Made by a program: the position numbers and the translations under genes
In this document: piece after piece, positions 44,351 to 53,852 of the stretch
How positions within the stretch are numbered: the stretch's first letter is position 1
Layout: the number at the start of each line of letters is the position of its first letter
Assembly (NCBI GenBank): GCA_018806985.1
Contig: JADANN010000465.1
Span: forward strand, 1,488,001-1,552,000
Source: Angiostrongylus vasorum
Lineage: Eukaryota; Nematoda; Chromadorea; Rhabditida; Metastrongylidae
Direction: 5' to 3'
Length of the DNA: 64,000 nt
Notes under the pieces: model-generated
What the model was told of the DNA's origin: nothing
What the model saw: the letters and a program-made list of their open reading frames with translations, nothing else
Databases searched by the model: none

Positions 44351-44942
44351 AGTTGTTATCTTCTGAAACAATCCGTTTCCCACTGGAACACACGAGTTGG
44401 ATCGATCGCAATACTTAGTAAGAACTAATTTCAAGAAGGAGAATTCGGAGATCTTCATTCGAGGGACGGATGTGAGATACTATGAACTGATTACGTGACA
44501 AAGGAAAAAGAGATACAACTTAAGTCAATCGATGATCAATAGAGGGACAGGTGAAGCCAGCGCGATAGGTACTTAGTGAGAAGGTTACATTCGCTAAATT
44601 TGCAGCACACTAAGATGAATATAATAAACATCAAGCAGCGCAGTACAATTTAGCACGAAAGTCATCGACATAATACTTTAATGACAAAACGAGTTGCAAA
44701 TTCTTTTTTACTTCGTATCTGTTCAAAATTGACATGCAGTGTTTCAAATTTTGCTTCTTTCGGAGCAATAATGGTCCATGGAAACTCATGATCACCTCTC
44801 TCTCTGCTGTATTTCCTGTGTTTTACACTAAAGTTTTAAACGAGGAAGATTTTCTTCTTGCCTTAAGTTGTGATTCGCTAAAGGAAGATTTCTCCTTACC
44901 TGATTCGCTAGAGAAAATTCTTATCCTAGTCATTATCGCATG
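44351..44942. other. Spacer with a weak ORF
   Basis: The plus ORF 44734-44943 ends in an acidic Leu-rich stretch (NEEDFLLALSCDSLKEDF) containing an internal near-repeat of 'gattcgcta.ag'. It abuts the SINE1 tail. Not supported as a gene. Confidence 0.3.
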
Positions 44943-45225
44943 AAGGATGAAGGATAAAGCTCTCGTCGTTGATCAATCCCTGAGGGATTCACCATGCATT
45001 CGACTTCATTGAGCATCGTTAGGAGATAACTGAATGCATATCTGGCCTTTACGATGACTCGCGGTGACCTACAGATGTAACGAGCCAGTGTTGTTATCTT
45101 CCCAGACAAGTCTGGTACCAATTTGCTCACCATGGAGGGATGGAAGGCTTGGTGAGCCATGGGCGCGGGGATCGATTCCACGTGTGTGTTGCAGGTTGCC
45201 TCCGACCACTGCGCCACACGCGCCC
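44943..45225 (-). mobile_element. SINE1 copy, nearly full length
   Basis: Plus view from 'aaggatgaaggataaagctc' to 'gggatcgattccacgtgtgtg' and 'actgcgccacacgcgcc'. B-box and A-box-like sequences are well kept. The minus ORFs 45217-44933 and 45260-45069 are its own sense translations. Confidence 0.8.
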
Positions 45226-45654
45226 ATTTTCACTAGAACATAAGTTGTGAAAATCTTCATTGACCACCAACGGTGACAGTGATGGATGCCTTCACGATGG
45301 AGGAAATGAACAAAAAAAACTTATTCAATTAACAAGAAGCCAACCGTAATAAATCCAACATAGCGCTCCGGCAACGACTAATCCCTTTAACTGCAAATTC
45401 GATAAGAGACTACTATGTCACGTATTATTTTCTACGTTACAACTCTGCAACAGAACAAAGCATCCATGACAGGCACTGGATAATGTTTCATGTTTCACGA
45501 CGACAGGACCGAAGAAAACATAAATTCTAAAAGACGAGGAATAAAATTATTATTAATTGTAAATAAAAGGACAGTAGAAGAGGGAAGAACAGATGAGACA
45601 GACGGACAAAGAGAATAGTGGGATAGACTCCGGCAGAATATAGGCTCCCTGCCC
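45226..45654. other. Spacer, nothing recognised
   Basis: A-rich, no ORF or repeat match. Confidence 0.4.
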
Positions 45655-45967
45655 TACGACAACCTAAACATCCTGACATCCACTGATCACGAAGATCTTC
45701 CAACGTTTACGCCTGGCTTCGTTTGCTTTCTTGAGGATTTCCATTCCATCTTGAATGTCCTGGATCGAGCAATTCACCTTGGAGTCCTGAGATAGCCGAA
45801 CCGGAGCGTTCGCAAGTAGGTCGCAGAAAGTGATTTTTTTCCCCAAAGAAGTCCGGTACCACTTCCCTGACCCCGGAGGGATGAGAGGCTTGGTTGGCTC
45901 GGAGTGGAACTGAACTAACTCCATGCTTGTGATGACAGGGTATCACTACCACTGTGCTATCTGTCCA
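45655..45967 (-). mobile_element. SINE2 copy (tRNA-headed)
   Basis: Minus-strand head from 45967: 'ggacagatagcacagtggta' (A box TAGCACAGTGG), then 'agttagttcagttcc' (B-box-like). The body shares 'ccctccggggtcaggg' with SINE1-type sequence, then runs to 'gatcttcgtgatcagtgg'. The copy at 46980-47323 has the same order. Confidence 0.65.
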
Positions 45968-46084
45968 TTCCTTTTGATGTAATGATAATTAAACATAAAA
46001 TCCTTATAGAATACATATCCCAGATTTCCAAATTTTTATATTGCTGCTACCGTAGTATTTGAACTTAATAAATGAACGATGAAA

Positions 46085-46335
46085 GACAAAGCGCAAGCGA
46101 AGAACTGAAGAGCTGTAATTGACTTCATTAGGCATTAGAAGGGTTACTGAATGCATTTGTCCTACACAGTGACTATCCAGATCAACCGATCTATCAGGTC
46201 GTGAATTTTATTCCTTCAGACAAATCTTCCACCACTTCACCGACCCCCACAGAGATGAGTGGAGAAGGTTGTTTCCCTAGTCGTGAGATATCGAACCCTA
46301 GAAAATGTTTTTTATTAGAGGGCTCACCTGTCCAC
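46085..46335 (-). mobile_element. SINE2-like copy, decayed
   Basis: Head 'ggacaggtgagccctctaa' and 'agggttcgatatctc' (B box GGTTCGATATC), then 'tgtgggggtcggtgaagtgg' and 'gatttgtctgaag'. The minus ORF 46472-46194 spans it and is not a gene. Confidence 0.5.
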
Positions 46336-46669
46336 AATGCTGCAAGTTCGTAAACACTTAGCTGTAAGAACTTCATACTATTTCCCATTTCTATCGTTTT
46401 TTGCTTAAACGTGGCAATCCATAGTTCTATCATCTGTATTTTTCGTGTTCTTGTTATCATAACAAATTCCACCAGACGTTATTAAGTTGTGAAAAAGGTG
46501 TTAATGTGTTTCATTCCGACCTTAGTAGTGATGAAACTATTTCACGGAAAGGAATTGCGACAAAATGGGGAATTCCAATCAGATTATCAATTTCGCTCAT
46601 CGCACTTTACATGATGGGGGAACGAATAAATTCCGTGATCCCGATCTCAACAGGTTCCCGAGTTCATCG

Positions 46670-46679
46670 TACTTTGCAG
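46670..46679 (+). promoter_or_regulatory. Possible spliced-leader trans-splice acceptor
   Basis: 'tactttgcag' ends 7 bases before the ATG at 46687. Nematode spliced leaders join to such AG sites close to start codons. Supported only by position and sequence. Confidence 0.35.
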
Positions 46680-46686
46680 CGACGAC

Positions 46687-46795
46687 ATGGCCTTTAATCT
46701 TAAGTTCGCAGTCATTGCTCTATTGATGCATCATCCCATAATGGCTTCTGCCTGCGCGCCGACAGCCATAGTAGAACAGAATGAAGGAGAAGGAG
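46687..46795 (+). CDS. First exon of a probable secreted protein
   Basis: The ATG follows a TTTGCAG acceptor-like site by 7 bases. The exon encodes MAFNLKFAVIALLMHHPIMA, then SACAPTAIVEQNEGEG. This is a short basic start, a hydrophobic core of about 10 residues and small residues (MASA) before Cys, as in a signal peptide cut around residue 22. It ends in a strong donor GGAG|GTAAGC at 46796, phase 1. A possible second exon is 46893-46921 (acceptor 'ctcacattcag', ALNDVYASFK), which keeps the frame but is only 29 bases. A SINE2 follows at 46980. The mature start CAPTA is seen in secreted Cys-rich nematode proteins, but the family cannot be fixed from one exon. Confidence 0.45.
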
Positions 46796-46979
46796 GTAAG
46801 CTAGAAGAGCTAAAAGAAAGAGAAAGAGAACAGAGAACCGTTTTAATTAATATCTAAACACGAAAGATTGCTGTTATTATTCTCACATTCAGCATTAAAC
46901 GATGTTTATGCAAGTTTTAAGGTTCACTTCCATGCAACTATTTTTTTATTTTATTTTATCATTTTATTTGATCCATCTC

Positions 46980-47323
46980 CACGTCTACCGTGCGGATCCC
47001 AGCACTTCTCACATCCAATTAGTTTCCTCGCATGCATCGTCCACGAAGGTCTTCCGACTTTTTACGTGTGGCTTCGGCTGCTACTTGAAGATTTTCATTT
47101 CACCTTGAGTGTCGTAGAATGCTGGTCGAGCACTTCTGCCTCGAGTCCTGAGATAGCCGGGCTGGAGTGCTCCCAATTGAATAGCAGAGAGTCAATTTTT
47201 CTCAGACAGGTCTGGTCCCAATTCCACGACCCCGGAGGGATGAGAGGTTTGGTTGGTCCGGGACGGAATCGAACTAGCACCATTTCCGTGATGACGCACA
47301 TCACTACCAATGTGCTACCCACC
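46980..47323 (-). mobile_element. SINE2 copy, best tRNA-like head
   Basis: Minus strand from 47323: 'ggtgggtagcacattggtag' (A box TAGCACATTGG at 47318-47308) and 'ctagttcgattccgtcc' (B box GTTCGATTCC at 47274-47265), at the spacing expected for an internal pol III promoter. The body runs to 'gaagaccttcgtggacg'. It lies just downstream of the secreted-protein exon, probably in its intron. Confidence 0.75.
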
Positions 47324-47604
47324 TTCTTTATGGAACTCTTATAAGCAATAAATCGACTGCAAACATGTTTGCTAATGAAACTCTCCACGTCTTGACAGTT
47401 TGATAAAAATATTAAGGAGACTGTGGTACATTGGTGTGAAGTAAGCAATGACGTTTGAAGACATCCCCACATTAAAATGTCAACTATTAAAAACACATTT
47501 TTTGGACAAATGAAGCATCTATAATAGAGCAGTCGACAAATCCCTTTATTAGATGCTGAACAAAACCCCATCTATTCAGTTACTCAGTTGCTCCAACTGT
47601 GTAT
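47324..47604. other. Spacer, nothing recognised
   Basis: The long minus and plus ORFs here are SINE2 translations running into spacer. Confidence 0.4.
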
Positions 47605-47840
47605 GTAGGTTCTATAATGCTGAGATATTTGCAAAACTGCCGACCGCAGGTGTCTGCGGTGGGGTACGAACGCACTATTACCCCTTTCCGGGGAGTAACG
47701 CGTTCACCATCACACCATACAGGTCCTTCGTTTCTCCTGTTTCTCAGTTAGTTCTATCGATCGCTGCCATCAGCAATCACCCTTCAACGGGATTGATCTG
47801 GGGAGCCCAAATCGGCATTGAACCCAGTTAGGCTATTAGG
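47605..47840. repeat. PTR half-unit
   Basis: 'gctgagatatttgcaaaact', 'ggtgtctgcggtggggtacg', 'cctttccggggagtaacgcg', 'cagttagttctatcgatcgc', 'gagcccaaatcggcattgaa'. Clean single half; the plus ORF 47553-47831 is a by-product. Confidence 0.75.
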
Positions 47841-48083
47841 ATTGCGTATGTAGGCTTCGATGAGAAACGGCGAAAAAGCAGTGAACAAAAGTCCAACGTG
47901 TTCAAAAAACATGCAGCATGTTGAAAAATATTTGTGGATTAAAAAGTTATTTTTCTTATTTAAACTAGTAGACATCAATATGAGCGAAGATACGTCTGTT
48001 TAATATTGAAAGACTGGATTATTTCAGCCCACATATCTGTAAAGATTGGTAAAAATGACTAAATCACTTAATTGAAATAAATT
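47841..48083. other. Spacer
   Basis: Nothing recognised. Confidence 0.4.
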
Positions 48084-48268
48084 TCACTAACCTTTGAATT
48101 TTTAGGGAACTCTGATGATTCAACAGAAGTCGATGAGAGCAAGTTGCGAAAAGTTTGCTTTAGCGCTTTTTCCCGGGGAATTACCTGATTATGACGATGA
48201 TCGTCATCCTGATCATCCTCATCCTCATCTTCATCATTATGGTCGTGGTCATCATCCATGTTTGCCAT
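48084..48268 (-). CDS. Candidate first exon: Asp/His-rich protein
   Basis: Minus strand ATG at 48268, MANMDDDHDHNDEDEDEDDQ then DDDHRHNQVIPREKALKQTF and ending FPKNSK at a good donor AAAG|GTTAGT (48084|48083). The first third is a GAT-type triplet run; the rest (VIPREKALKQTFRNLLSSTS) looks like ordinary protein. No convincing acceptor precedes the ATG, though AG lies 13 bases upstream. It may be a real exon or a microsatellite that happens to be open. The opposite-strand ORF is His/Pro-rich and is taken as its shadow. Confidence 0.3.
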
Positions 48269-48725
48269 TGTCCGAAAGGCTTGAATGCTTACTTATATGC
48301 CGTCAACTTTTTTCATAACTGCTTGTCCTGTATAAAGTTCTCAACTTCTGCCCAGTTGATTTGTAAGGAACATGATGTGGAGTGGTTTTCGAATACGTTC
48401 GTGTGCTCCAATAATCGAATCGGTCAATGATAAGATTGTCTCCGAGACCGCTTGTCAATTAGTGAACACCTGAAATCCGGTCATGTGTTGACTCGAAAAT
48501 CTAATAAACAAACTTTTTAAAAGACCTTTAGTGAAATATTTTCTGTGCGACATGCGTTTCGTTGCGGGAACTGCTTTCATTCCCTTCACATCACCACTAA
48601 TTCTCTGAAACAGTGGAAAAAGGAAAGTCTACTAAGAATAATGAAGGCGATATTTTCACACCAGTCTTTTTCACCATGATGATATAGTCTGGTCTTATTA
48701 AGAATACGATAGGAGAGTAAATAAA
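48269..48725. other. Spacer
   Basis: No gene or repeat recognised. Confidence 0.4.
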
Positions 48726-48842
48726 AGGGTGGAGCTCTCGGCGTTCATCAATCCCTGACAGATGCGTCATGCATTCGACTTCAAAAAAGCATCGTTTGGA
48801 TGTGATTGAATGCATATCTGGCCTTTTACAATGAGTCGAAAA
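48726..48842 (-). mobile_element. SINE1 3' fragment
   Basis: 'gtggagctctcggcgttcat', 'gatgcgtcatgcattcgact', 'gattgaatgcatatctggcc': the 3' 117 bases only, so a 5'-truncated insertion. Confidence 0.7.
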
Positions 48843-49569
48843 AGACTTGCCGATTTCGACTGTGTTTTCACACTCATTGTTGAATCCACAAAAAACGAGG
48901 TCAGCGGAAACATTTTGATTTTCTTAGGAAAAAATAAAAAAGTTTTCCACAATTTCTGAGTGCTCCAGCTGGATCATTAAATCACGGCGATCTAAACGCT
49001 CGACCCAGAGACCGATGTTAGAATTATTCTGTATCGCGAAATTGAAGTGTGCTGTTAAAGATTCTACCTTAAACATTAGGGACCAGAAATCGTGCACATA
49101 GAGAAACTCGATGAGTCTTACCGATGGCCAAAGGGCAGGAGAGCAGCGTGGAAGATATTGCTACAATTTCTGAATGCTCCAGCTTCAAATCATTTTGCAC
49201 TGAATGCTCGGGCTAGGCCTACAGTCCTCATACATTAGTATGCAGGAAATTCCTCTCTAAGTGCCACGAATTCTCACCAGTTACAATTACTTAGAACATT
49301 ATTGGGAATAAAGGCGTTAAACACAGTTTTCCGGGAGCTCTATATACTTGTTTTCTTATTTTCGATTAATAACTGAACTTATTCTGCGCGAATGTTCATG
49401 CGAAGAAGACAGAGACTTGTTTTAATGCAAAGAACTAGGTATGACGCCCGCCAGGAATAGACTTCATGATTTGTTTTCACAGATGAAATCGATCTTCACA
49501 GCGAGTTCCCTGTTTTGCATCAACCTGTTGTGTATGATGAGCCGAGGTGTTGTTAATTCACCTCCTTAC
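48843..49569. other. Spacer with a spaced direct repeat
   Basis: 'aatttctgagtgctccagct' (about 48951) and 'aatttctgaatgctccagct' (about 49166) are near-identical, about 215 bases apart, each followed by 'atca.t' and 'aa.gctcg', suggesting a diverged tandem duplication. No gene recognised. Confidence 0.45.
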
Positions 49570-49760
49570 TTTAACAATGAGCGTTGTGGTAAATTTTTGT
49601 TTACCGCCTGCTATATTTCTCATGACACAGTACGATGTGAAATAGCACCACTATGATGCTGAGATATTTGCAAAGCTTGGACCCCAGTCCAGATCGATCT
49701 CGTTGTTACCCTTCCCGGGTGCTCACGCGTTACCCACTACACTTGACACTGTGTTCTCTG
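49570..49760. repeat. PTR half-unit with the clearest tRNA-like core
   Basis: On the minus strand: 'gtgtagtgggtaacgcgtga' (A-box-like), 'gcacccgggaagggt' (anticodon-arm-like) and 'gagatcgatctgg' (B-box-like), then 'ctttgcaaatatctcagcat'. This shows most directly that PTR half-units have a tRNA-like segment. Confidence 0.6.
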
Positions 49761-51239
49761 GGGCTTGTTTAGGTGCCCTCATAACAGGTTCTCATTGCCC
49801 CCCGTTACCCAACCCTACTCTTTTCGCAACAGTGCTCTTTGAAGCAATCCTCTTCAGATTCGTCAAAATCACCACCTAGGAGTATGACTGCCTACTTTTT
49901 TAAGCCTTCAAAACAATGGTTAATAATGTATCACCCATCACAATCATCTTTCACAAAGAATCATATTTGTTCACTACATTCACTCTCTGCAAAGGCGACC
50001 TGACCTCAGGTGATATCCGGTCGCTAAGATATCTTATGTAGGGTAAGACAATGACAAACAATTACGGATCATTAAGTACCTATTTAGCAGTATTTAGTTG
50101 TTTTTGTGTTCCTCTTTACTTTGTAACTATTGTTTATGTCACTATTGCTATCCCATATATTGCTGTTGTTTCTAATAATGTGGCGAATTCTGGCTTCTTG
50201 CATTGCGAAGTCTATGTGCCGCATATTGTCGTCGATGACCGCGGAATGATGTCATAATATTCCTGCAATATTGCCATTCCGGCCTAGGTCGAGAGCCATT
50301 ACCAATCTGTGTGTTATGCCTGAAGTCTCTCATTCTTGACCGGTAACCTATGTGTATATACCGTGACCCTCTACCGTGTGCAATCAGCGAAAATTTTGCA
50401 TGCTGCGCACATATGCCCACCTCACATGAGCTCCACCATTGATTTCTCAGTGCATGCCAATATCCTTTCTCCATATCCTCGGAAAGATGTGATGCTTTTT
50501 TCTCCATCGAGCAATTGGAGGTTACCGGGCTCCGAAGCTTGGTAGGGTCTAATGAAGACATTACTGAAAACCTCCCGACTCGACGATTCACGAGATCGCA
50601 GATGATGTAGTGCATATCATCTAAAGACTTGATTTCTAAACATTTTGGTGAAAAATGCTTAGTGAAAGATATTTTCAGGCTTAACTTAACCAGGAATTAA
50701 CACCTACATCTGCAGAAAACATGAAGGGAAATTCTCATCAGTTTCTTCAAAAATTCCTATTCAAAAAAAGGCAAATTTTACGGAAAATTTCTGGATTTCA
50801 CTACGACATGGTTAAGCAAAACTATAGAAAAGCATTGGCAAATAGAAACGAATCACTAAAAAATTGTAGATCAAGAAAAAAAATGTGGCACAGCTGCCAG
50901 TCTGGAAGGAGCGTTGGCGACCTTATTATCAGTTATCGTTATTGCGCATGAAGGAGGATGACAGATATTTTTGATGATTCGGTGTCTCCGAATGTGCATG
51001 TCGTACGCACTTTATTGCACATTGACACTTTCTCCATCATCTCAATGGACTTTGAAAATTCCCAAAAACGAATAATTAAAGGGAAGAGAAGGTAAGAGAG
51101 CCGATAAAATAAGGCGAAAGAGAAATAAAAATACAAACAAAAAGCTCAGTAATCTGCAGCGCCAGCTCGTATCCTGCAGAAGAGCTGTTGCGTGAACAAT
51201 ATCCAACTTTTTGTTTACTTCGTAGTGTTCTTTTCATCG
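49761..51239. other. Spacer with unexplained coding-like remnants
   Basis: A minus frame near 50310-50160 reads LVMALDLGRNGNIAGIL, then VIDDNMRHIDFAMQEARIRH, with stops between; it may be a dead retroelement or pseudogene of unknown family. The plus ORF 50051-50257 starts with a hydrophobic run (residues 10-41) that could be two membrane segments but overlaps that remnant on the other strand. The plus ORF 50721-50951 is Lys/Arg-rich. None is called. Confidence 0.3.
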
Positions 51240-51660
51240 CAGGGTATTATGCGAAATACAACCGCAGACATGCTCAGACATGAGCAAAACACGGAGCCTC
51301 AGTTGCGCTCAAACCCATTGATTTCCCTCTCCAGGGAGTCAAGTGTTATCCACTGCACAGCTGCAGCTCTTGCTTTGCCTTTCTCTTGGTCAATTAAATA
51401 AAAACGATGAACACTGTAATTTTAACTGTAGCTTCAGTTCAACTGGGTTCAATGCCAATTTGTGCTCCCCCATATCAATCCCGTTGATGGGTGATCGCTG
51501 ATAACACGACCAGAGTAAAAAGGTGGCAGAGCGAAAGGCAAAGCAAGACCCACGGAGAGAGAGTGGATAACACATGGGCCCTCGGAAAGGGTAATCGCGG
51601 GTTCGAAGCGAAAATGACATCCCGAGTTTTGCTTACATCTCAGCATCGTTGTGGTTATTG
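51240..51660. repeat. PTR element, foldback, second subfamily
   Basis: Left half 'ttatgcgaaatacaaccgca', 'ctcttgctttgcctttctct'. Right half 'gagcgaaaggcaaagcaaga' and 'gaaagggtaatcgcgggttc' (B-box-like GGGTTCGAAG), ending 'ttgcttacatctcagcatcg'. It carries the 'ctttgcctt' block shared with the 5.8-6.6 kb cluster. Confidence 0.65.
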
Positions 51661-51739
51661 CATCAACAGTTCGCTTTTCTCGATAAATTCGCTTTCACAC
51701 ATGAGGTTATTATTACACCGTTCATTCACAAAACCCCCA

Positions 51740-52250
51740 CGTTCGGGCAGGTTTTGCCTTCTCCGAGGACTCGAAAGCTGAAGTTGACTGCAATCTACTC
51801 AGTCAAACACCTCCATTACCTCAACAGAAAAAATCACAAAACCTAGATTTCAATAGCATTGGATAATAAACATCTTCTTCACATATTCACCGCTTTCTAT
51901 TAATCCCTCATTGACTATTCCACATGAAGCGAACCTCCCTACAGAGCTCAAATGGAGTTAATGAGATTGGAATATATTCGGAATTCATCAAGAATTTCAA
52001 AAAACAGAACCTTTAGATTCTTGTGCTCGATGGTAATTTTACTCCAGAGTCTTCACCATTATATCTTTGGCCTCCAATGAGGACCCTTTAGAGCATTCTA
52101 GTTAACTTTCTTACCGTTTAGGCGTTCCTTCATATGGACACAGAGTAGTCAAGCGGTTTGGCCAGTATACTCGTCTCTGCGATGTATAAATTTATAACAG
52201 ACAGCCTGCTGCAATCACTCACCGTTTTGTTGTTCATAAGGCTTCTAGTT
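51740..52250 (-). mobile_element. PLE fragment with GIY-YIG remnant
   Basis: Minus strand at about 52175: DEYTGQTA followed by HMKERLNG lines up with EEYIGETG and HIKEHVDG of the 38.36 kb copy. Downstream toward 51740: 'aatagtcaatgagggattaa', 'gaggtgtttgactgagtaga', and a decayed terminal motif 'gtcctcggagaaggcaaaac'. Dead. Confidence 0.6.
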
Positions 52251-52369
52251 ATTATTGGAGAACCAGAGGCACAGATTCTCACAGAGGTGAGGAATGTGCT
52301 TGCCTCAGATTAAAAAAATCTCGCTGACCTGTGGCGCGAGGTCGCCCCTTTATCGCAATCCGTTTTTCC

Positions 52370-52870
52370 CTACGGTTCATTTTTTTGATTTTTGAGCTAA
52401 TTCCCTTAAAATTAAAAAGAACCGATTGCTTGATTGGAATCTGGAAATATTCGGGAATGCTTCAATAGTTTTACGCGCTAATGTTTTAAATTCCTTTGCT
52501 GCCTTTGTGCCCTATTTGTGCTTAGTGGAGTACTTGGTTTAACATTAAATTTCCCAACTAGGTGTTCTTTCATATGGAGTTTCGCCAATGTATTCTTTCT
52601 CATGCTTTACAATAGATCGAATAAACTGTAACCGAACTCATGCAATCACCGTTTCAAGCGTTAGGGCATATTATACAACTTTTTCGTTGTGCATAAACGC
52701 TCAAGCAGCCGATTGTGAACTGGTTGGAAGTCTTGGAGTACTGGGTATTGTTTCAACCAATGTTACCAAATTCTCTTTACCGGCCCTTCTTAAGCAATGT
52801 TTTGTAGATCCACTTATCACTTTAGAAATGAAGGACGGGATAAAAGGGTAGACAGAATTATCGTTTGAGG
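52370..52870 (-). mobile_element. Second PLE fragment, same orientation
   Basis: Minus strand: 'gatctacaaaacattgctta' (linker, cf. 58370), 'gattgcatgagttcggttac' (cf. 59773 'gattgcatgagttctagtac'), 'ccatatgaaagaacacctag', 'aagtactccactaagcacaa'. Spans the linker and start of GIY-YIG. The plus ORF 52588-52851 is antisense. Confidence 0.6.
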
Positions 52871-52884
52871 GCTTGAGTTATGCT

Positions 52885-52960
52885 CAACACCTCTGTTTGG
52901 CTTACAGAACGGTGTCTGTGATATTCAGACGTAGGCCGGAGTTTCGGATCACTTCCCTTA
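52885..52960 (-). mobile_element. RTE-A scrap
   Basis: 'ggcttacagaacggtgtctg' and 'gtaggccggagtttcggatc' match 30566-30622 of the minus RTE-A copy. Confidence 0.5.
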
Positions 52961-53212
52961 ACGGAAGTAAGCGGTGCCATTCACATTAATAAATCGAAAC
53001 TCTGAGTAGCAGTTTATTCCATAAAAACTACAATTACACGCTAGTTATTCCTTCACTTGCAGAAAGATATGCAGCGGAAGCGCACGTGCAACGAAGTTTT
53101 CAAAGCTGGTGAACTGCAATGATAGGTATTTTGAGGATTCTGAAAAACTTCTGCGAGACTGTCAGATTTTAAAGTTTGGTGTTTTAAGTTATGTTTTCAC
53201 TGCTGGACTTAC

Positions 53213-53570
53213 ACGAGGTTAACAACAATGTTCATTCGGCTAACGTTTCGACGGTTTCGCCTTCTTAATAACTCAGAAGACCGACTTTCTATGAACCTCG
53301 GCATAAATAGTTGCTTTATTTATTTATATGACCTTATAAACTGATATCCTTAGCTAATGAGAGATTGTATAGGTCTTCGTTGTCGCTGCCGTTGTTGTTG
53401 TTGTTGTTGCTGTTGTTCTCGTTGGTCGATGGCTGACGTTTCAGCGATTTCGTCTTCATCAGAGCCGATGATCCGAGTCGATGGTCCACAGTTCCTCGTG
53501 TTCTCGCGGTGACGTCTTCGTCGCCCATAGGCTTGGTGAAGACAAAACTGTCAAAACGATCGCTGAATGA
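53213..53570 (-). mobile_element. PLE ends, two in series
   Basis: 53213-53270 is one outer end ('acacgaggttaacaacaatg', 'ggctaacgtttcgacggttt'). 53272-53470 is another: 'gaccgactttctatgaacct', a (GTT)n run at 53388-53412 and a terminal motif at 53466-53431. 53470-53570 continues with 'gatgatccgagtcgatggtc', as in the 27.3 kb TIR element. The minus ORF 53606-53334 is a by-product. Confidence 0.6.
53431..53466 (-). ncRNA. Hammerhead-ribozyme-like motif, best-kept core
   Basis: Minus strand, 53466 downward: GGCT (stem I), CTGATGA (a consensus hammerhead core, 53462-53456), one extra A, stem II GACG/CGCT around loop AAAT (one mismatch), GAAA (53442-53439), C, GTC (53437-53435) and AGCC (53434-53431) pairing with GGCT. 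Known PLEs do carry hammerhead motifs. The extra A at the base of stem II and the loop-less stem III mean activity is uncertain and would probably need two copies acting together. Confidence 0.5.
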
Positions 53571-53575
53571 GGGAT

Positions 53576-53815
53576 AAAGAAGGATAAAGCTCCCGGTGTT
53601 GATCAATCCCTAAGGATGAGCCGTGCATTCGACTTTATCAAGCATCGTTTGGGGGGTGATTGAATGCACATCATATCTCTACAGTAACTCGCCGTGGCCT
53701 GCCGATGCATCGAGCCAGTGCTGCTATCCTCCCTAGAGAACTCTGGTATCAATTTGCCGACCACGGAGGGATGAAAGGCTTGGTGGGCTATGGGCGCGGG
53801 GATCGATTCCACGTC
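53576..53815 (-). mobile_element. SINE1 in the last visible intron of a host gene
   Basis: 'gataaagctcccggtgttgatc', 'cgatgcatcgagccagtgct', 'ctggtatcaatttgccgacc', 'gggatcgattccacgt'. It ends 37 bases beyond the donor of exon 3 of the gene at 54494-53853. Its own 5' head (A box) is missing. Confidence 0.75.
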
Positions 53816-53852
53816 ATTATCGCCCTGTCGGCTGAATAAAATCATTTATTAC

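Noticed and set aside
50051..50257. Possible chemoreceptor-like membrane exon
   Set aside because: Hydrophobic, but a coding-like remnant overlaps it on the other strand and no splice sites bound it.
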